From contig JAPWTS010000011.1 of the NCBI GenBank assembly GCA_028275925.1, forward strand, positions 1-35,750: a stretch of 35,750 bases of DNA, given 5' to 3'. The position numbers and the translations under genes were made by a program. The stretch is from Thermofilales archaeon (lineage in GTDB: Archaea; Thermoproteota; Thermoprotei; Thermofilales; Thermofilaceae). Positions 7,573 through 14,558 of this stretch are shown in pieces; the stretch's first letter is position 1; every line of letters starts with the position of its first letter. The notes beneath the pieces were generated by a model that did no database searches, was not told the origin of the DNA, and saw nothing but the letters and a program-made list of their open reading frames with translations.

Positions 7573-8092
7573 GCGTGCCGAGGAGCACCCTGAGCACGCG
7601 GAGGCACGAGTCCCTGTCGGTCGCGACCGCCTCCACGACGGGCGCGTCGACCCTGCCGAAGAGCTCGAGGACCCGCTCGACGCTCAGCTTCGAGATGTCG
7701 CGCTTGTTGAGGGCGACTACGCGGCGCTCGAAGCGGTTGAAGAAGGGCTTCAGGTGGCGCTCGAAGTAGAGCTTGCTCCTGAGCACCGCCGCCTCGTCGG
7801 AGGTGTCCACGAGCAGCACGAGGTGCCTGCACCGCGAAGCCAAGCCCCTGATCGTGAAGTCGAAGCGCGACTGCCCCGGAGCCCCGTAGAGGACCAGCCT
7901 CCTCCCGTCCAGCTCGATAACGCCGATGTCGGCGAAGACGGTCGTCACCGGCTTAAGCCTGCGCTCCCCGAAGCTGGCCCGCTCCCCGCTCAGCTCCCTC
8001 TCCGCCGTGAGGAACTTCGCGCTGAGGGTGCGCACGAACGTCGTCTTCCCCGCTCCGAAGGCGCCGGCGACGAGCACGCTCTCCGCCTGCAA
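7562..8092 (-). CDS. CvnD/MglA-like small GTP-binding protein with altered G3 motif
   Basis: 176-residue P-loop GTPase. Motifs are GAFGAGKTT (10-18), switch I KPVTTVFADIG with Thr50/51, G3 region LYGAPGQSRF (68-77), in which the usual Asp of DxxG is Gly while the Gln is kept, and G4 NKRD (129-132). The G-x-P-G-Q form with a preceding KPxTT stretch is typical of the ATP/GTP-binding proteins found with roadblock proteins in actinobacterial conservons. The TTG start at 8092 is supported by CATATAAAAG about 31 nt upstream (8119-8128). It is divergent from the membrane roadblock-like gene at 8214 and convergent, by 11 nt, with the methyltransferase. Regulatory role is inferred from family and neighbours. 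Confidence 0.9.
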   Translation of the reverse strand: MQAESVLVAGAFGAGKTTFVRTLSAKFLTAERELSGERASFGERRLKPVTTVFADIGVIELDGRRLVLYGAPGQSRFDFTIRGLASRCRHLVLLVDTSDEAAVLRSKLYFERHLKPFFNRFERRVVALNKRDISKLSVERVLELFGRVDAPVVEAVATDRDSCLRVLRVLLGTLKA

Positions 8093-8118
8093 GGGACCCC
8101 CGCTCCCACTTCACTCCG

Positions 8119-8197
8119 CTTTTATATGGGTGTTGCTCGGTCCGCGCACCAGCGCCGCTCCGGCGGAAAGGGAAAACTAAAGGTAAGCTTAAAATAC
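8119..8197. promoter_or_regulatory. Divergent promoters of second GTPase and membrane roadblock-like gene
   Basis: The 121-bp gap holds CATATAAAAG on the minus strand (8119-8128) for the TTG at 8092 and AAGCTTAAAATAC on the plus strand (8185-8197) for the GTG at 8214. Both spacings fit leaderless or near-leaderless starts. A shared intergenic region would allow joint control. Confidence 0.65.
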
Positions 8198-8213
8198 GGT
8201 GAAATAAGCTCTC

Positions 8214-8564
8214 GTGGCGGTGGCGCCGCAGCTGCTCGAGACGGTGCAGCAGTGGGTTGTGCCGCTGCTCCTGGCAGCGGCGGTCGCGATCGTAGCCGTT
8301 GTCCTGCTCGCGAGGAGGGGTAGGAGAGCAAAGAATAAAAGAGCCGAAGTGCAGTTCAAGTGGGCAGCGGTAGTGGACTGGAGAGGGCTGGTGGTGGAGG
8401 CGCAGGGCCCGGTCGACGCGGCGGTGGCAGCCTACGCCGTGCAGGCAGCTAAGGTGCTGGAGGAGGTGGGCAAGCCGGTCACGCTGCGGGCCCGCGTCGG
8501 CTCGCTCGAGCTGGAGCTGACGCCCCACGAGGAGGAGGGGTTGTACAGGGTGGTGGCGAGGTGA
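8214..8564 (+). CDS. Membrane-anchored mini roadblock-like protein
   Basis: 116-residue protein: a short N-terminus, one strong transmembrane helix (about residues 15-34) ending in a positively charged RRGRRAKNKR stop-transfer segment, then a compact domain. The domain AAVVDWRGLVVEAQGPVD followed by a helix (AAVAAYAVQAAKVLEE) and strands TLRARVGSLELELTP matches the strand-turn-helix-strand order of Roadblock/LC7 folds, but it is short and divergent. The charge rule would place the domain in the cytoplasm. Its stop overlaps the GTG of the next roadblock gene (GTGA). Likely job: tether the roadblock/GTPase complex to the membrane near the pilus platform (inference). Confidence 0.85.
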   Translation: MAVAPQLLETVQQWVVPLLLAAAVAIVAVVLLARRGRRAKNKRAEVQFKWAAVVDWRGLVVEAQGPVDAAVAAYAVQAAKVLEEVGKPVTLRARVGSLELELTPHEEEGLYRVVAR

Positions 8565-8938
8565 GCGCCGAGCTGGTTTTGGGCGAGATGGTGAAGAAGA
8601 GCTTGGGGGAGCTGGAGCGGGCGATACTGGCTACGCCCGACGGCGTGCTCATCGCGGCCTCCAACCCCTCCGACATCGACGATATCGTCGCGGCTCTGGG
8701 GGCGGCCGTGGTCGCCGGCGTCGGGGACGCGTTCAGGCAGTACTTCTCCGCCGGCGTCAAGGACGTGACGGTGGAGCTGGAGGACGGGAAGATCGTCGTC
8801 ATGAGGGACCTCGGAACCGCCGTCCTCTGCCTCGTCACAAAGCCTAGGCCCAACCTCGGCCTAGTCTACCTGCTCCTAGATCGCTACACCGAGAAGATCC
8901 TCGCCGCCGTGAAGTCGGGCACCGCAGCCAGGAAGTAG
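8561..8938 (+). CDS. Roadblock/LC7 domain protein, second copy
   Basis: 125-residue single-domain Roadblock/LC7 protein. An N-terminal helix with VLGEMVKKSLGELE is followed by the strand-turn AILATPDGVLIAAS, a long helix (IVAALGAAVVAGVGDAFRQ), then strands VTVELEDGKIVVM and AVLCLVTK and a C-terminal helix. The GTG start lies in a GTGA overlap with the membrane-anchored gene, so the two are translationally coupled and may form a heterodimer. Divergent neighbour is the CvnD-like GTPase. A short T run at 8943-8946 after the stop may end the transcript. Confidence 0.9.
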   Translation: MSAELVLGEMVKKSLGELERAILATPDGVLIAASNPSDIDDIVAALGAAVVAGVGDAFRQYFSAGVKDVTVELEDGKIVVMRDLGTAVLCLVTKPRPNLGLVYLLLDRYTEKILAAVKSGTAARK

Positions 8939-9007
8939 CCCCTTTTCGGGTTAAGCTCGGGCGGTGTTGCGCGAAGCGAACTTAAGGGCCCTCGCACCGG
9001 CTGGTAG

Positions 9008-10879
9008 GTGCCGGCGCCCAAGGTCGCGCTGAGGTTCCCGTACAAGCCGAGGCCGAGGCAGCTGGAGGTCGCGGCGGAGGTCGCCAGCGCCTTGAGGAGC
9101 ACGAACGTCGTTCTGGAAGCTCCCACGGGCTTCGGGAAGACCCCCGTCGTCCTCAGCGCGCTGCTGCCCTTCGTCGAGCGGGGGAAGCGGGTCGTCTGGG
9201 CCGTGCGGACGGGGAGCGAGACGGACCGGCCGGTGGAGGAGCTGGCGGTCTTCCGGCGCGAGCTGGGGTTGAAGCTGGTGGGCTTGAGCTTCAGGGGGAA
9301 GAGGGACATGTGCCTCCTCGCGAAGCGCTTCGGCTCGGACCTCGACTACTCGGAGGTCTCCTACATCTGCAGCAGGGAGCGGAGCCGGTGCAGGTACTAC
9401 AGGAAGCTGGAGGAGGTGGACCCGGCCCCCCTCCTCTCGCGGGGCGCTCTCACGTACTCGGAGGTGTTCGAGTGGGCGAGCCGGGCCGGCGTGTGCCCCT
9501 ACTTCCTGCAGAGGAAGCTGCTCGCTTACGCGGACGTCGTCGCGCTCAGCTACAACTACGTGGTGGACGAGGGGCTCAGCTGGAGCGTGAGGACCGCGCT
9601 GCCCTTCGACGAGTCCATCCTCGTCGTCGACGAGGCGCACAACCTGCAGGGCCTGAACCTGGGCGGCGACACGGTGAGCGAGGGGACGCTCGCGAGGGCT
9701 CTGGAGGAGGCGAGGGAGGTGGGGAGCAAGGGCGCCGAGGAGCTGGTGCGCCACGCGGCCGAGTACGTCGCTGACCGCTTCTCCGGCTTGAAGGAGGAGG
9801 AGAGCGAGGTGTTCGACCCCCAGGACCTCGTCCCCGGCGGGGACCTGGAGCTGCTGGAGGAGGCGGAGAAGGCCGGCGAGGCGGTGCGGGAGCTCCGCTA
9901 CCGGCAGGGCAGGAGGCCGAGGTCGAGCCTCCACCACTTCGCCTCCTTCCTCAGGGCCGCGCTGGAGCTGAGGGGGGAGCGGGGCGTCGCGTTCGTGGCT
10001 GAGCGGCTCGACGGGAGGGTGAACCTGAGCATATGGGACATGCGGTCCGCCGAGCTCCTCGGCGCGGTGTGGCGGAGGTTCTGGAGGGTCGTGCTCATGT
10101 CGGGGACGCTGAGCCCCATCGAGGCGTTCGCGGAGACAGTGGGCCTCGAGCGCTACCACGCGGTGTCCGCGCCGAGCCCCTACGACGAGAGCAACGCCTC
10201 CGTGTACCTGGTCAACGACCTGACGACGAGGGGTGAGGAGCTGAGCGGGGAGATGGCGGGCATGTACGTGGAGGCGATCGCGAAGCTGCTGTCGAGGGTT
10301 CGCAGGAACACGGCCGTCTTCACCGCCAGCTACCGCGTGCTCGAGGGGCTCGTGGCGGCCGGGCTGCTGAAGAGGGCGGAGGAGCTCGGCTACGCGCCCT
10401 TCGTCGAGAGGAGGAGCATGAGCGGCATCGAGGCGGCGGAGGTGCTCAAGGGCTTCAAGTCGATGGCGAAGGAGGGGAGGGGGCTCCTCCTCGCCCCGAT
10501 GGGCGGCCGCTTCGCGGAGGGGGCCGACTACCCGGGCGAGGAGCTCATGTGCGTGTTCCTCGCCGGCGTGCCCTTCGAGAAGCCGACGACGAAGACGAAG
10601 CTGTACATCGGCTACTACCAGGAGCTGTACGGCGAGGAGAGGGGGAGGCTCTACGCCTACGTGTACCCGGCGATCCGGAGGGCCGCGCAAGCGCTCGGCA
10701 GGGCTTTGAGGAGCCCGAGGGACCAGGCGGTGCTCGTGCTCGGCGACTTCAGGTACAGGAGCTACCTGAACCTGATGCCCGACTACGTGAGGGAGCTGGC
10801 CACCGAGGTGAGCCACGACAAGCTGGACAAGGTCAGGCTACCCTGGCAGGAAGTGAAGTTCGGTAGCGGCTCAGCGTAG
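9008..10879 (+). CDS. XPD/DinG-family superfamily 2 helicase with probable Fe-S cluster
   Basis: 623-residue 5'-3' DNA helicase of the XPD/Rad3/DinG family, used in nucleotide excision repair or replication-linked unwinding. Walker A APTGFGKT has Lys44; the DEAH box D208-E-A-H211 and the motif VLMSGTLSP are present; motif VI is QALGRALRSPRD. Four cysteines at 102, 121, 128 and 163 lie between Walker A and DEAH, where the family holds a 4Fe-4S cluster; their spacing (18, 6 and 34) is wider than I recall for Sulfolobus XPD. GTG start; an AACTTAAGG element lies about 26 nt upstream. Single gene, convergent at a distance with glnA. Confidence 0.93.
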   Translation: MPAPKVALRFPYKPRPRQLEVAAEVASALRSTNVVLEAPTGFGKTPVVLSALLPFVERGKRVVWAVRTGSETDRPVEELAVFRRELGLKLVGLSFRGKRDMCLLAKRFGSDLDYSEVSYICSRERSRCRYYRKLEEVDPAPLLSRGALTYSEVFEWASRAGVCPYFLQRKLLAYADVVALSYNYVVDEGLSWSVRTALPFDESILVVDEAHNLQGLNLGGDTVSEGTLARALEEAREVGSKGAEELVRHAAEYVADRFSGLKEEESEVFDPQDLVPGGDLELLEEAEKAGEAVRELRYRQGRRPRSSLHHFASFLRAALELRGERGVAFVAERLDGRVNLSIWDMRSAELLGAVWRRFWRVVLMSGTLSPIEAFAETVGLERYHAVSAPSPYDESNASVYLVNDLTTRGEELSGEMAGMYVEAIAKLLSRVRRNTAVFTASYRVLEGLVAAGLLKRAEELGYAPFVERRSMSGIEAAEVLKGFKSMAKEGRGLLLAPMGGRFAEGADYPGEELMCVFLAGVPFEKPTTKTKLYIGYYQELYGEERGRLYAYVYPAIRRAAQALGRALRSPRDQAVLVLGDFRYRSYLNLMPDYVRELATEVSHDKLDKVRLPWQEVKFGSGSA

Positions 10880-10924
10880 GACCGCACCGCTCACCGATCG
10901 CACCCGAGGTATGTCATCACTGAG
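10871..10924 (-). ncRNA. Candidate box C/D guide RNA in helicase-glnA gap
   Basis: On the minus strand a C box GTGATGA (10914-10920) is followed 39 nt later by a D box CTGA (10871-10874), the standard size for archaeal C/D sRNA. Between them a degenerate D'/C' pair (GCGA, then GTGAGCG) divides two guide stretches of about 12 nt. A TATA-like GTTTAAGCTTAG at 10944-10955 would start transcription at about 10924, a few bases before the C box. The D box overlaps the antisense end of the helicase gene. I could not match the guides to a target, so this is a candidate only. Confidence 0.4.
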
Positions 10925-11016
10925 AGGCGGCACGCGCGAGGGGGTTTAAGCTTAGCGCACTCGAGCGAGAAGCGTTGCGCCCCCGCTCACCGATCGCGCC
11001 CAGGCGTATCATCACT
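10888..11016. repeat. Imperfect direct repeat pair (about 34 bp, about 96 bp apart)
   Basis: Units at 10888-10921 and 10984-11016 share CGCTCACCGATCGC followed by (A/G)CCC and end in TCATCACT, with differences in between. On the minus strand both contain a C-box-like GTGATGA and the shared GCGATCGGTGAGCG. The right-hand unit has no D box at the expected place, so it may be a decayed copy. The core holds the palindrome CGATCG, so a protein-binding site is an alternative reading. Confidence 0.7.
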
Positions 11017-11052
11017 CTTCAGCAGCGCCGCCCGCTCTTCGCGCGCCCGGCT

Positions 11053-12342
11053 TTAAAGGTACTTCCTGTACTCCCACTCGGTGATCTTGTTCCAAGTCTC
11101 CTCCCAGGGGCCGCACGCTTCCACGTACTCGCTCCACTCGGCTCTCTTCAGCCTCGCGTACGCCTCCGCCAGCTCGCTGGGGATGCCCAGCTCCCCGTGG
11201 GCGGACTCGAACTCCGCCGTGGCGGCGGCCAGGTGGGGCGGCGTCTCCTCGGCCGAGGCGAGCGTGTAGGCTGGGCCGGAGACGGGCTCGGGCGGCTCCT
11301 CCCCCCTCTCCAGCCCCCGCGCAGCCGCCTCGAGGAGGGCGGCGAGCGCCAGGTACGGGTTCATCGTGGGGTCTGGCTCGCGCACTTCGATGCGGTTCGC
11401 GAGGCCCCGGTAGCGCGGGACCCTCACGAGCGCGCTCCTGTTCGAGTAGCCCCACACGAGCCTCGTGGGGGCCTCGTGGTGGGGGACCAGGCGCTTGTAC
11501 GAGTTGACGGTGGGCGCCGCCAGCGCCGCCAGAGCCCGCGCCCGCTTCAGGATGCCGGCGAGGCAGTGGAGGCCCGCGGCCGAGAGGCTCCCGTCCCTCC
11601 CGAAGAGGCTCTCGCCCCCGCTCAGAAAGTTCAGGTGCACGTGGGCTCCGCTGCCGTTCACGCCCCAGAAGGGCTTCGGCATGAACGTGGCCCTCAACCC
11701 CCTGGCTCGAGCGACCTCGGAGGCCAGGTGCTTGAAGAAGAGGAAGCTGTCGGCCGCCCTCACCGGGTCGCCGGCCGGCAGGTTGTACTCGTACTGGCCG
11801 GGAGCCACCTCGTGGTGGACCTTCGACCCGCCCAAGCCGGCGGCCTCCGCCGCCTCCTCGATCTCCTCCGCGACCTTAAGCTCCGGCTGGGAGAGGTCGA
11901 AGTACCCTCCCCGGTCCGCCGGCTCCACCCTACCCCCTTCCACCCTCACGAGGAAGAACTCGACCTCGATCCCCACTCTCGCCTCGAGCCCCCTCTCCCT
12001 CAGCCTCTCCACCGTCCTCGCGAGGAGGGAGCGCGGGTCCAAGCCGGCCGCCCTCGGCGGGTCCTCGACGCGGCAGAAGACCCAGGCGGAGCGGTCGAGG
12101 GGGTCGACGTAGACGGAGGAGAGGTCCGGCACCGCCGTCACGTCGCTCTCGTGCACTTCGGCGTACTTGGCCACGGAGGAGCCGTCGAAGGTCACACCCT
12201 CCTCGAGCGCGCGCTTCGCTTCGTCGATCCCGAAGGAGACCCCTCTAGGCCTGCCGTAGAGGTCGACGATGACGAACTTTAACCTCCGCACACCGGCGCC
12301 CTTAAGGATCCTCCAAACATCCAGCGCTTCAACCTTGGGCAC
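11053..12342 (-). CDS. glnA: Glutamine synthetase, type I
   Basis: 429-residue enzyme that makes glutamine from glutamate, ammonia and ATP; cytoplasmic dodecamer in the family. Signatures seen in order: VTFDGSSVAKYAEVHESD, metal-binding GIEVEFFL, HHEVAPGQYEYN, KPFWGVNGSGAHVHLNF (ATP and metal site), APTVNSYKRLVP, GYSNRSALVRVPR and NRIEVREPDPTMNPYLA. I see no obvious Tyr adenylylation motif of the bacterial type. The GTG at 12342 has no Shine-Dalgarno, but CCGTTAAATAGC lies about 24 nt upstream (12361-12372), consistent with a leaderless start. Monocistronic. Confidence 0.95.
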   Translation of the reverse strand: MPKVEALDVWRILKGAGVRRLKFVIVDLYGRPRGVSFGIDEAKRALEEGVTFDGSSVAKYAEVHESDVTAVPDLSSVYVDPLDRSAWVFCRVEDPPRAAGLDPRSLLARTVERLRERGLEARVGIEVEFFLVRVEGGRVEPADRGGYFDLSQPELKVAEEIEEAAEAAGLGGSKVHHEVAPGQYEYNLPAGDPVRAADSFLFFKHLASEVARARGLRATFMPKPFWGVNGSGAHVHLNFLSGGESLFGRDGSLSAAGLHCLAGILKRARALAALAAPTVNSYKRLVPHHEAPTRLVWGYSNRSALVRVPRYRGLANRIEVREPDPTMNPYLALAALLEAAARGLERGEEPPEPVSGPAYTLASAEETPPHLAAATAEFESAHGELGIPSELAEAYARLKRAEWSEYVEACGPWEETWNKITEWEYRKYL

Positions 12343-12506
12343 GTGAAGGGGGTCTCGGGTGCTATTTAACGGTAACGCTCGGGCGAGCTTCCGCCTCCGA
12401 GAGCCAGCAAGCGCGACCTTCAGCGCCGCTGCCCGAGCGGCCCTCCGCGCACCGCGCTGGGCTCGGGGAGGGCGGCCATATTACCCCCTTCAGGGGAGGG
12501 GCTCCC
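12343..12506. promoter_or_regulatory. Divergent intergenic region glnA / small transporter
   Basis: 164 bp. It contains the minus-strand TATA-like box CCGTTAAATAGC (12361-12372) for glnA and a plus-strand CATATTACC around 12477-12485 for the transporter GTG at 12507. The GC-rich middle shows no tRNA, box C/D or riboswitch signature I can recognise. Confidence 0.5.
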
Positions 12507-12857
12507 GTGAAGGTGGGGGTCGCGCTCGCTCTGGTTTCGGCGCTGCTCGGTTTGCTCGGGCAGCTCGCCTGGAGGGCTGCAGTGCCGAGGGGCTCCGGCC
12601 TCGACCCGGCCTCCCTCGCGAGGCTCCTGCTCGATTGGAGGGTCCTCCTGGGCTTAGCTCTCTACGGGCTTTCGACCCTCGTTTGGCTCGCCGCGCTCAG
12701 CTACGACGAGCTGAGCAGGCTCTACCCTCTGATAAGCGTCAACTACGCTCTTACGCTGCTGGCCGGCCACTTGATCTTCGGCGAAGCTCTTACCGCAGCC
12801 AAGGTGCTCGGCGTCGCTCTCATCATCGCCGGGGTGGCGATCGTAGCGCTGGGATGA
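12507..12857 (+). CDS. Small DMT-superfamily membrane transporter (four helices, EamA/SMR-like)
   Basis: 116-residue protein with four transmembrane helices (about residues 3-25, 43-65, 72-92 and 97-114). The segment SYDELSRLYPLISVNYALTL followed by FGEALT and a final AGVAIVALG matches the half-size DMT family that includes SMR pumps and ArnE/ArnF-like lipid-sugar flippases, which dimerise. Substrate cannot be told; there is no conserved Glu in helix 1 as in EmrE, which argues against a classic multidrug pump. GTG start with GGGGAGGGG upstream and an AT-rich element about 26 nt upstream. The next gene starts 33 bp later with its own promoter. Confidence 0.85.
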   Translation: MKVGVALALVSALLGLLGQLAWRAAVPRGSGLDPASLARLLLDWRVLLGLALYGLSTLVWLAALSYDELSRLYPLISVNYALTLLAGHLIFGEALTAAKVLGVALIIAGVAIVALG

Positions 12858-12890
12858 AAACTTATAGGTGCGCACCCTCAACGATCCCGC

Positions 12891-13670
12891 GTGGAGCCCC
12901 TTGAGCTCAAGGTGCTGAGGGAGGGTGGCGCGGTTGTCATCTGCGTGTCGGTAAAGCCTGAGCTGCAGTGCTTCTGCCTCGAGCACGAGTGGAGGGTGAG
13001 GGCTGAGGGGCCCGGCGGGATCGTTCAAGAGTGGGGTTGGCGCGCTAGGGCCGGCGAGGAGGGGTACCGCGGCCTATCCCTGAGGTGGGTCCCGCCCGCG
13101 AAGGGCGAGTACCGGGTCGCCGCCGAGCTCGTCACCCACTCGCAGAGGGTGGAGGGGGGCTTCTCCTACCGCGGCCCGCGCGTGGCCGTCGTCTTCTACT
13201 CGAGGACGGGGACGACGCGGGCTTTGGTCGAAGCGCTCGCGAAGGGGCTCGAGTCGAAGGGGTTCGAGGTGGAGCTGCGGGGGCTCAAGCTCGAGCGCGA
13301 GTACGGTAAGCCGCTGCACGTGAACCCGAGGCTGGTCTTCGACACGTTTAGGGGGGTGGCGCGGCTGAAGCCGCTGGAGGGCTTCGACCCCTGCTCCTAC
13401 TCCGCTGTGGTCTTCGCGTGCCCCGTATGGATCGGGAGGCCCGCCGCGCCGATGGCGGCTTTCCTCAAGAGCTTGAACGTGCGCGAGAGGTGCGCGGGTA
13501 AGCCGGCCGCGTGCTTGACAACGAGCTTGGCTCCCGCCGACTACTCGGCCAGGCTGGCAGCGCTCGCTGAAGCGGCGGGCTTCAAGGTCGTCTACAGGTT
13601 CAACGCGAGGAGGGGGCAGCTGCCGGCCGGTGAGCTCGAGAAGATGGCGAGCGCTCTCGCTCAAACGTAG
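12891..13670 (+). CDS. Flavodoxin-like protein with N-terminal beta-sandwich-like extension
   Basis: 259 residues. The C-terminal about 160 residues form a flavodoxin domain: the FMN phosphate loop FYSRTGTTRALVEALA (about residues 102-117), then strand and loop VVFACPVWIGRPAAPM resembling the second FMN-binding loop. The N-terminal about 95 residues hold strands and three cysteines (one VICV, then CFCLEHEW) and a WVPPAKGEYRVAAELV segment like an Ig or fibronectin strand pair; I do not recognise this domain. Likely an electron carrier or NADPH-dependent flavin reductase (WrbA-like class). GTG start at 12891 fits an ACTTATAGG box about 26 nt upstream. The end overlaps the next, convergent gene by 10 nt. 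Confidence 0.85.
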   Translation: MEPLELKVLREGGAVVICVSVKPELQCFCLEHEWRVRAEGPGGIVQEWGWRARAGEEGYRGLSLRWVPPAKGEYRVAAELVTHSQRVEGGFSYRGPRVAVVFYSRTGTTRALVEALAKGLESKGFEVELRGLKLEREYGKPLHVNPRLVFDTFRGVARLKPLEGFDPCSYSAVVFACPVWIGRPAAPMAAFLKSLNVRERCAGKPAACLTTSLAPADYSARLAALAEAAGFKVVYRFNARRGQLPAGELEKMASALAQT

Positions 13671-14068
13671 CCGGGGGCTCGCGGCTGCCTCTCCTGCTGG
13701 GGGGCCGGCAGGGGCAGCGGGACCGGCGGCGGCAGCCCGATCTCCCTCGTGAGCAGCGCTAGCACCGGCAGCGCGTAGCTGAAGATGGAAGCCACCAGCT
13801 GGGGCGGCGGCTGGCCGCTCGCGGCGCTCTTCTCCAGCTCCTGCCTCTCCTCGTCGTTGAGCGGGGCGATGAGCGCCCTCCCCTTCATGTCCACGGCGGC
13901 GACGGGCGGCGCGTACTCCAGCTTGATCAGGAAGCTGGCCGCAAAACCCTGGTTCACCTTCTCGATCTTGCCCATCACGATGTTCATGTTGACGGACAGC
14001 TGCGCAACCGGCTCGAAGCTGTACCTCTCGGCCCTCACGCTCTCGATCTGGAACGAGATGTTCGGCAC
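13661..14068 (-). CDS. Conserved-looking hypothetical, possibly SecB-like chaperone
   Basis: 135 residues, no signal peptide. The pattern of alternating strands (SFQIESVRAERYSFEP, QLSVNMNIVMGKIEKV, ASFLIKLEYAPP) followed by a helix with IFSYALPVLALLTREIGLPPPVPLP recalls the SecB fold, in which an early FE-P motif, paired strands and a terminal 'Y-A-x-x-x-L-T-x-x-x-x-P-P' helix are conserved. This is a weak, by-eye resemblance. The C-terminal tail is Pro/Gln/Arg-rich and probably disordered. GTG start with AGCTATAAGG around 14095-14105. It overlaps the flavodoxin gene tail-to-tail. Confidence 0.75.
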   Translation of the reverse strand: MPNISFQIESVRAERYSFEPVAQLSVNMNIVMGKIEKVNQGFAASFLIKLEYAPPVAAVDMKGRALIAPLNDEERQELEKSAASGQPPPQLVASIFSYALPVLALLTREIGLPPPVPLPLPAPQQERQPRAPGYV

Positions 14069-14157
14069 TGCTCCCGGTTCGAGGGCGGCAAGCCCCTTAT
14101 AGCTTTAGCGCGCACCCCCCGGCTCCCCAGCCCAAGCTGTGGAAGCGCGACTCCTTC

Positions 14158-14484
14158 TCAGCCGAGGCTCCGCTCCAGCTGCTCGATGAGCGAGAGCGCT
14201 TCCTCTAGGTCGGCTTTAGCGTCCTTCAGCGCTTGCTCCCTCTCGACTCCGGGCGCCGCGACGCGCACGCGCGCCTTGGAAGCCTTGAACGCCCTTTCCA
14301 AGCTCTGCAGCTTGAACGCCAACTCGATGAAGCGGTCTTCGCGGCGGCGCTGGACCGGGATTAGAGCGTAGGCCCTTCGCACGGCTTCGATAGCGGCGCT
14401 GATGGCCGCGTCCGGCTCCTGGCTGAGCCGCTCGAGCGCTTCGAGCAGCGACTTCCTCACCGCCTCGAGCTCCGCTACAGCCAC
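14158..14484 (-). CDS. Small all-helical protein of unknown function
   Basis: 108 residues, predicted as an almost continuous helical bundle or coiled coil rich in Ala, Glu, Leu and Arg (for example AVRKSLLEALERLSQEPDA and KADLEEALSLIEQLERS). No cysteines, membrane spans or catalytic motifs are evident. The GTG start at 14484 is supported by CTTTTATCCC about 28 nt upstream (14508-14517). Single gene between promoters; the divergent transglutaminase-like gene starts 75 bp away, so the two might be co-regulated. No function is proposed. Confidence 0.75.
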   Translation of the reverse strand: MAVAELEAVRKSLLEALERLSQEPDAAISAAIEAVRRAYALIPVQRRREDRFIELAFKLQSLERAFKASKARVRVAAPGVEREQALKDAKADLEEALSLIEQLERSLG

Positions 14485-14558
14485 AACCGTGAATCGGGCA
14501 GCCGCGGGATAAAAGTGCCGTTAGGTTAGGTTTTTCACCGGCGCCGCCACCACCCCCT

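Noticed and set aside
11053-12342. Plus-strand open frame opposite glnA
   Set aside because: Antisense to a glutamine synthetase with all signature motifs; the frame is a GC-skew artefact.
14065-14090. GGTTCGAGGGC as a tRNA T-loop
   Set aside because: No matching acceptor, D or anticodon arms can be formed around it, and it is the promoter region of the minus-strand gene.
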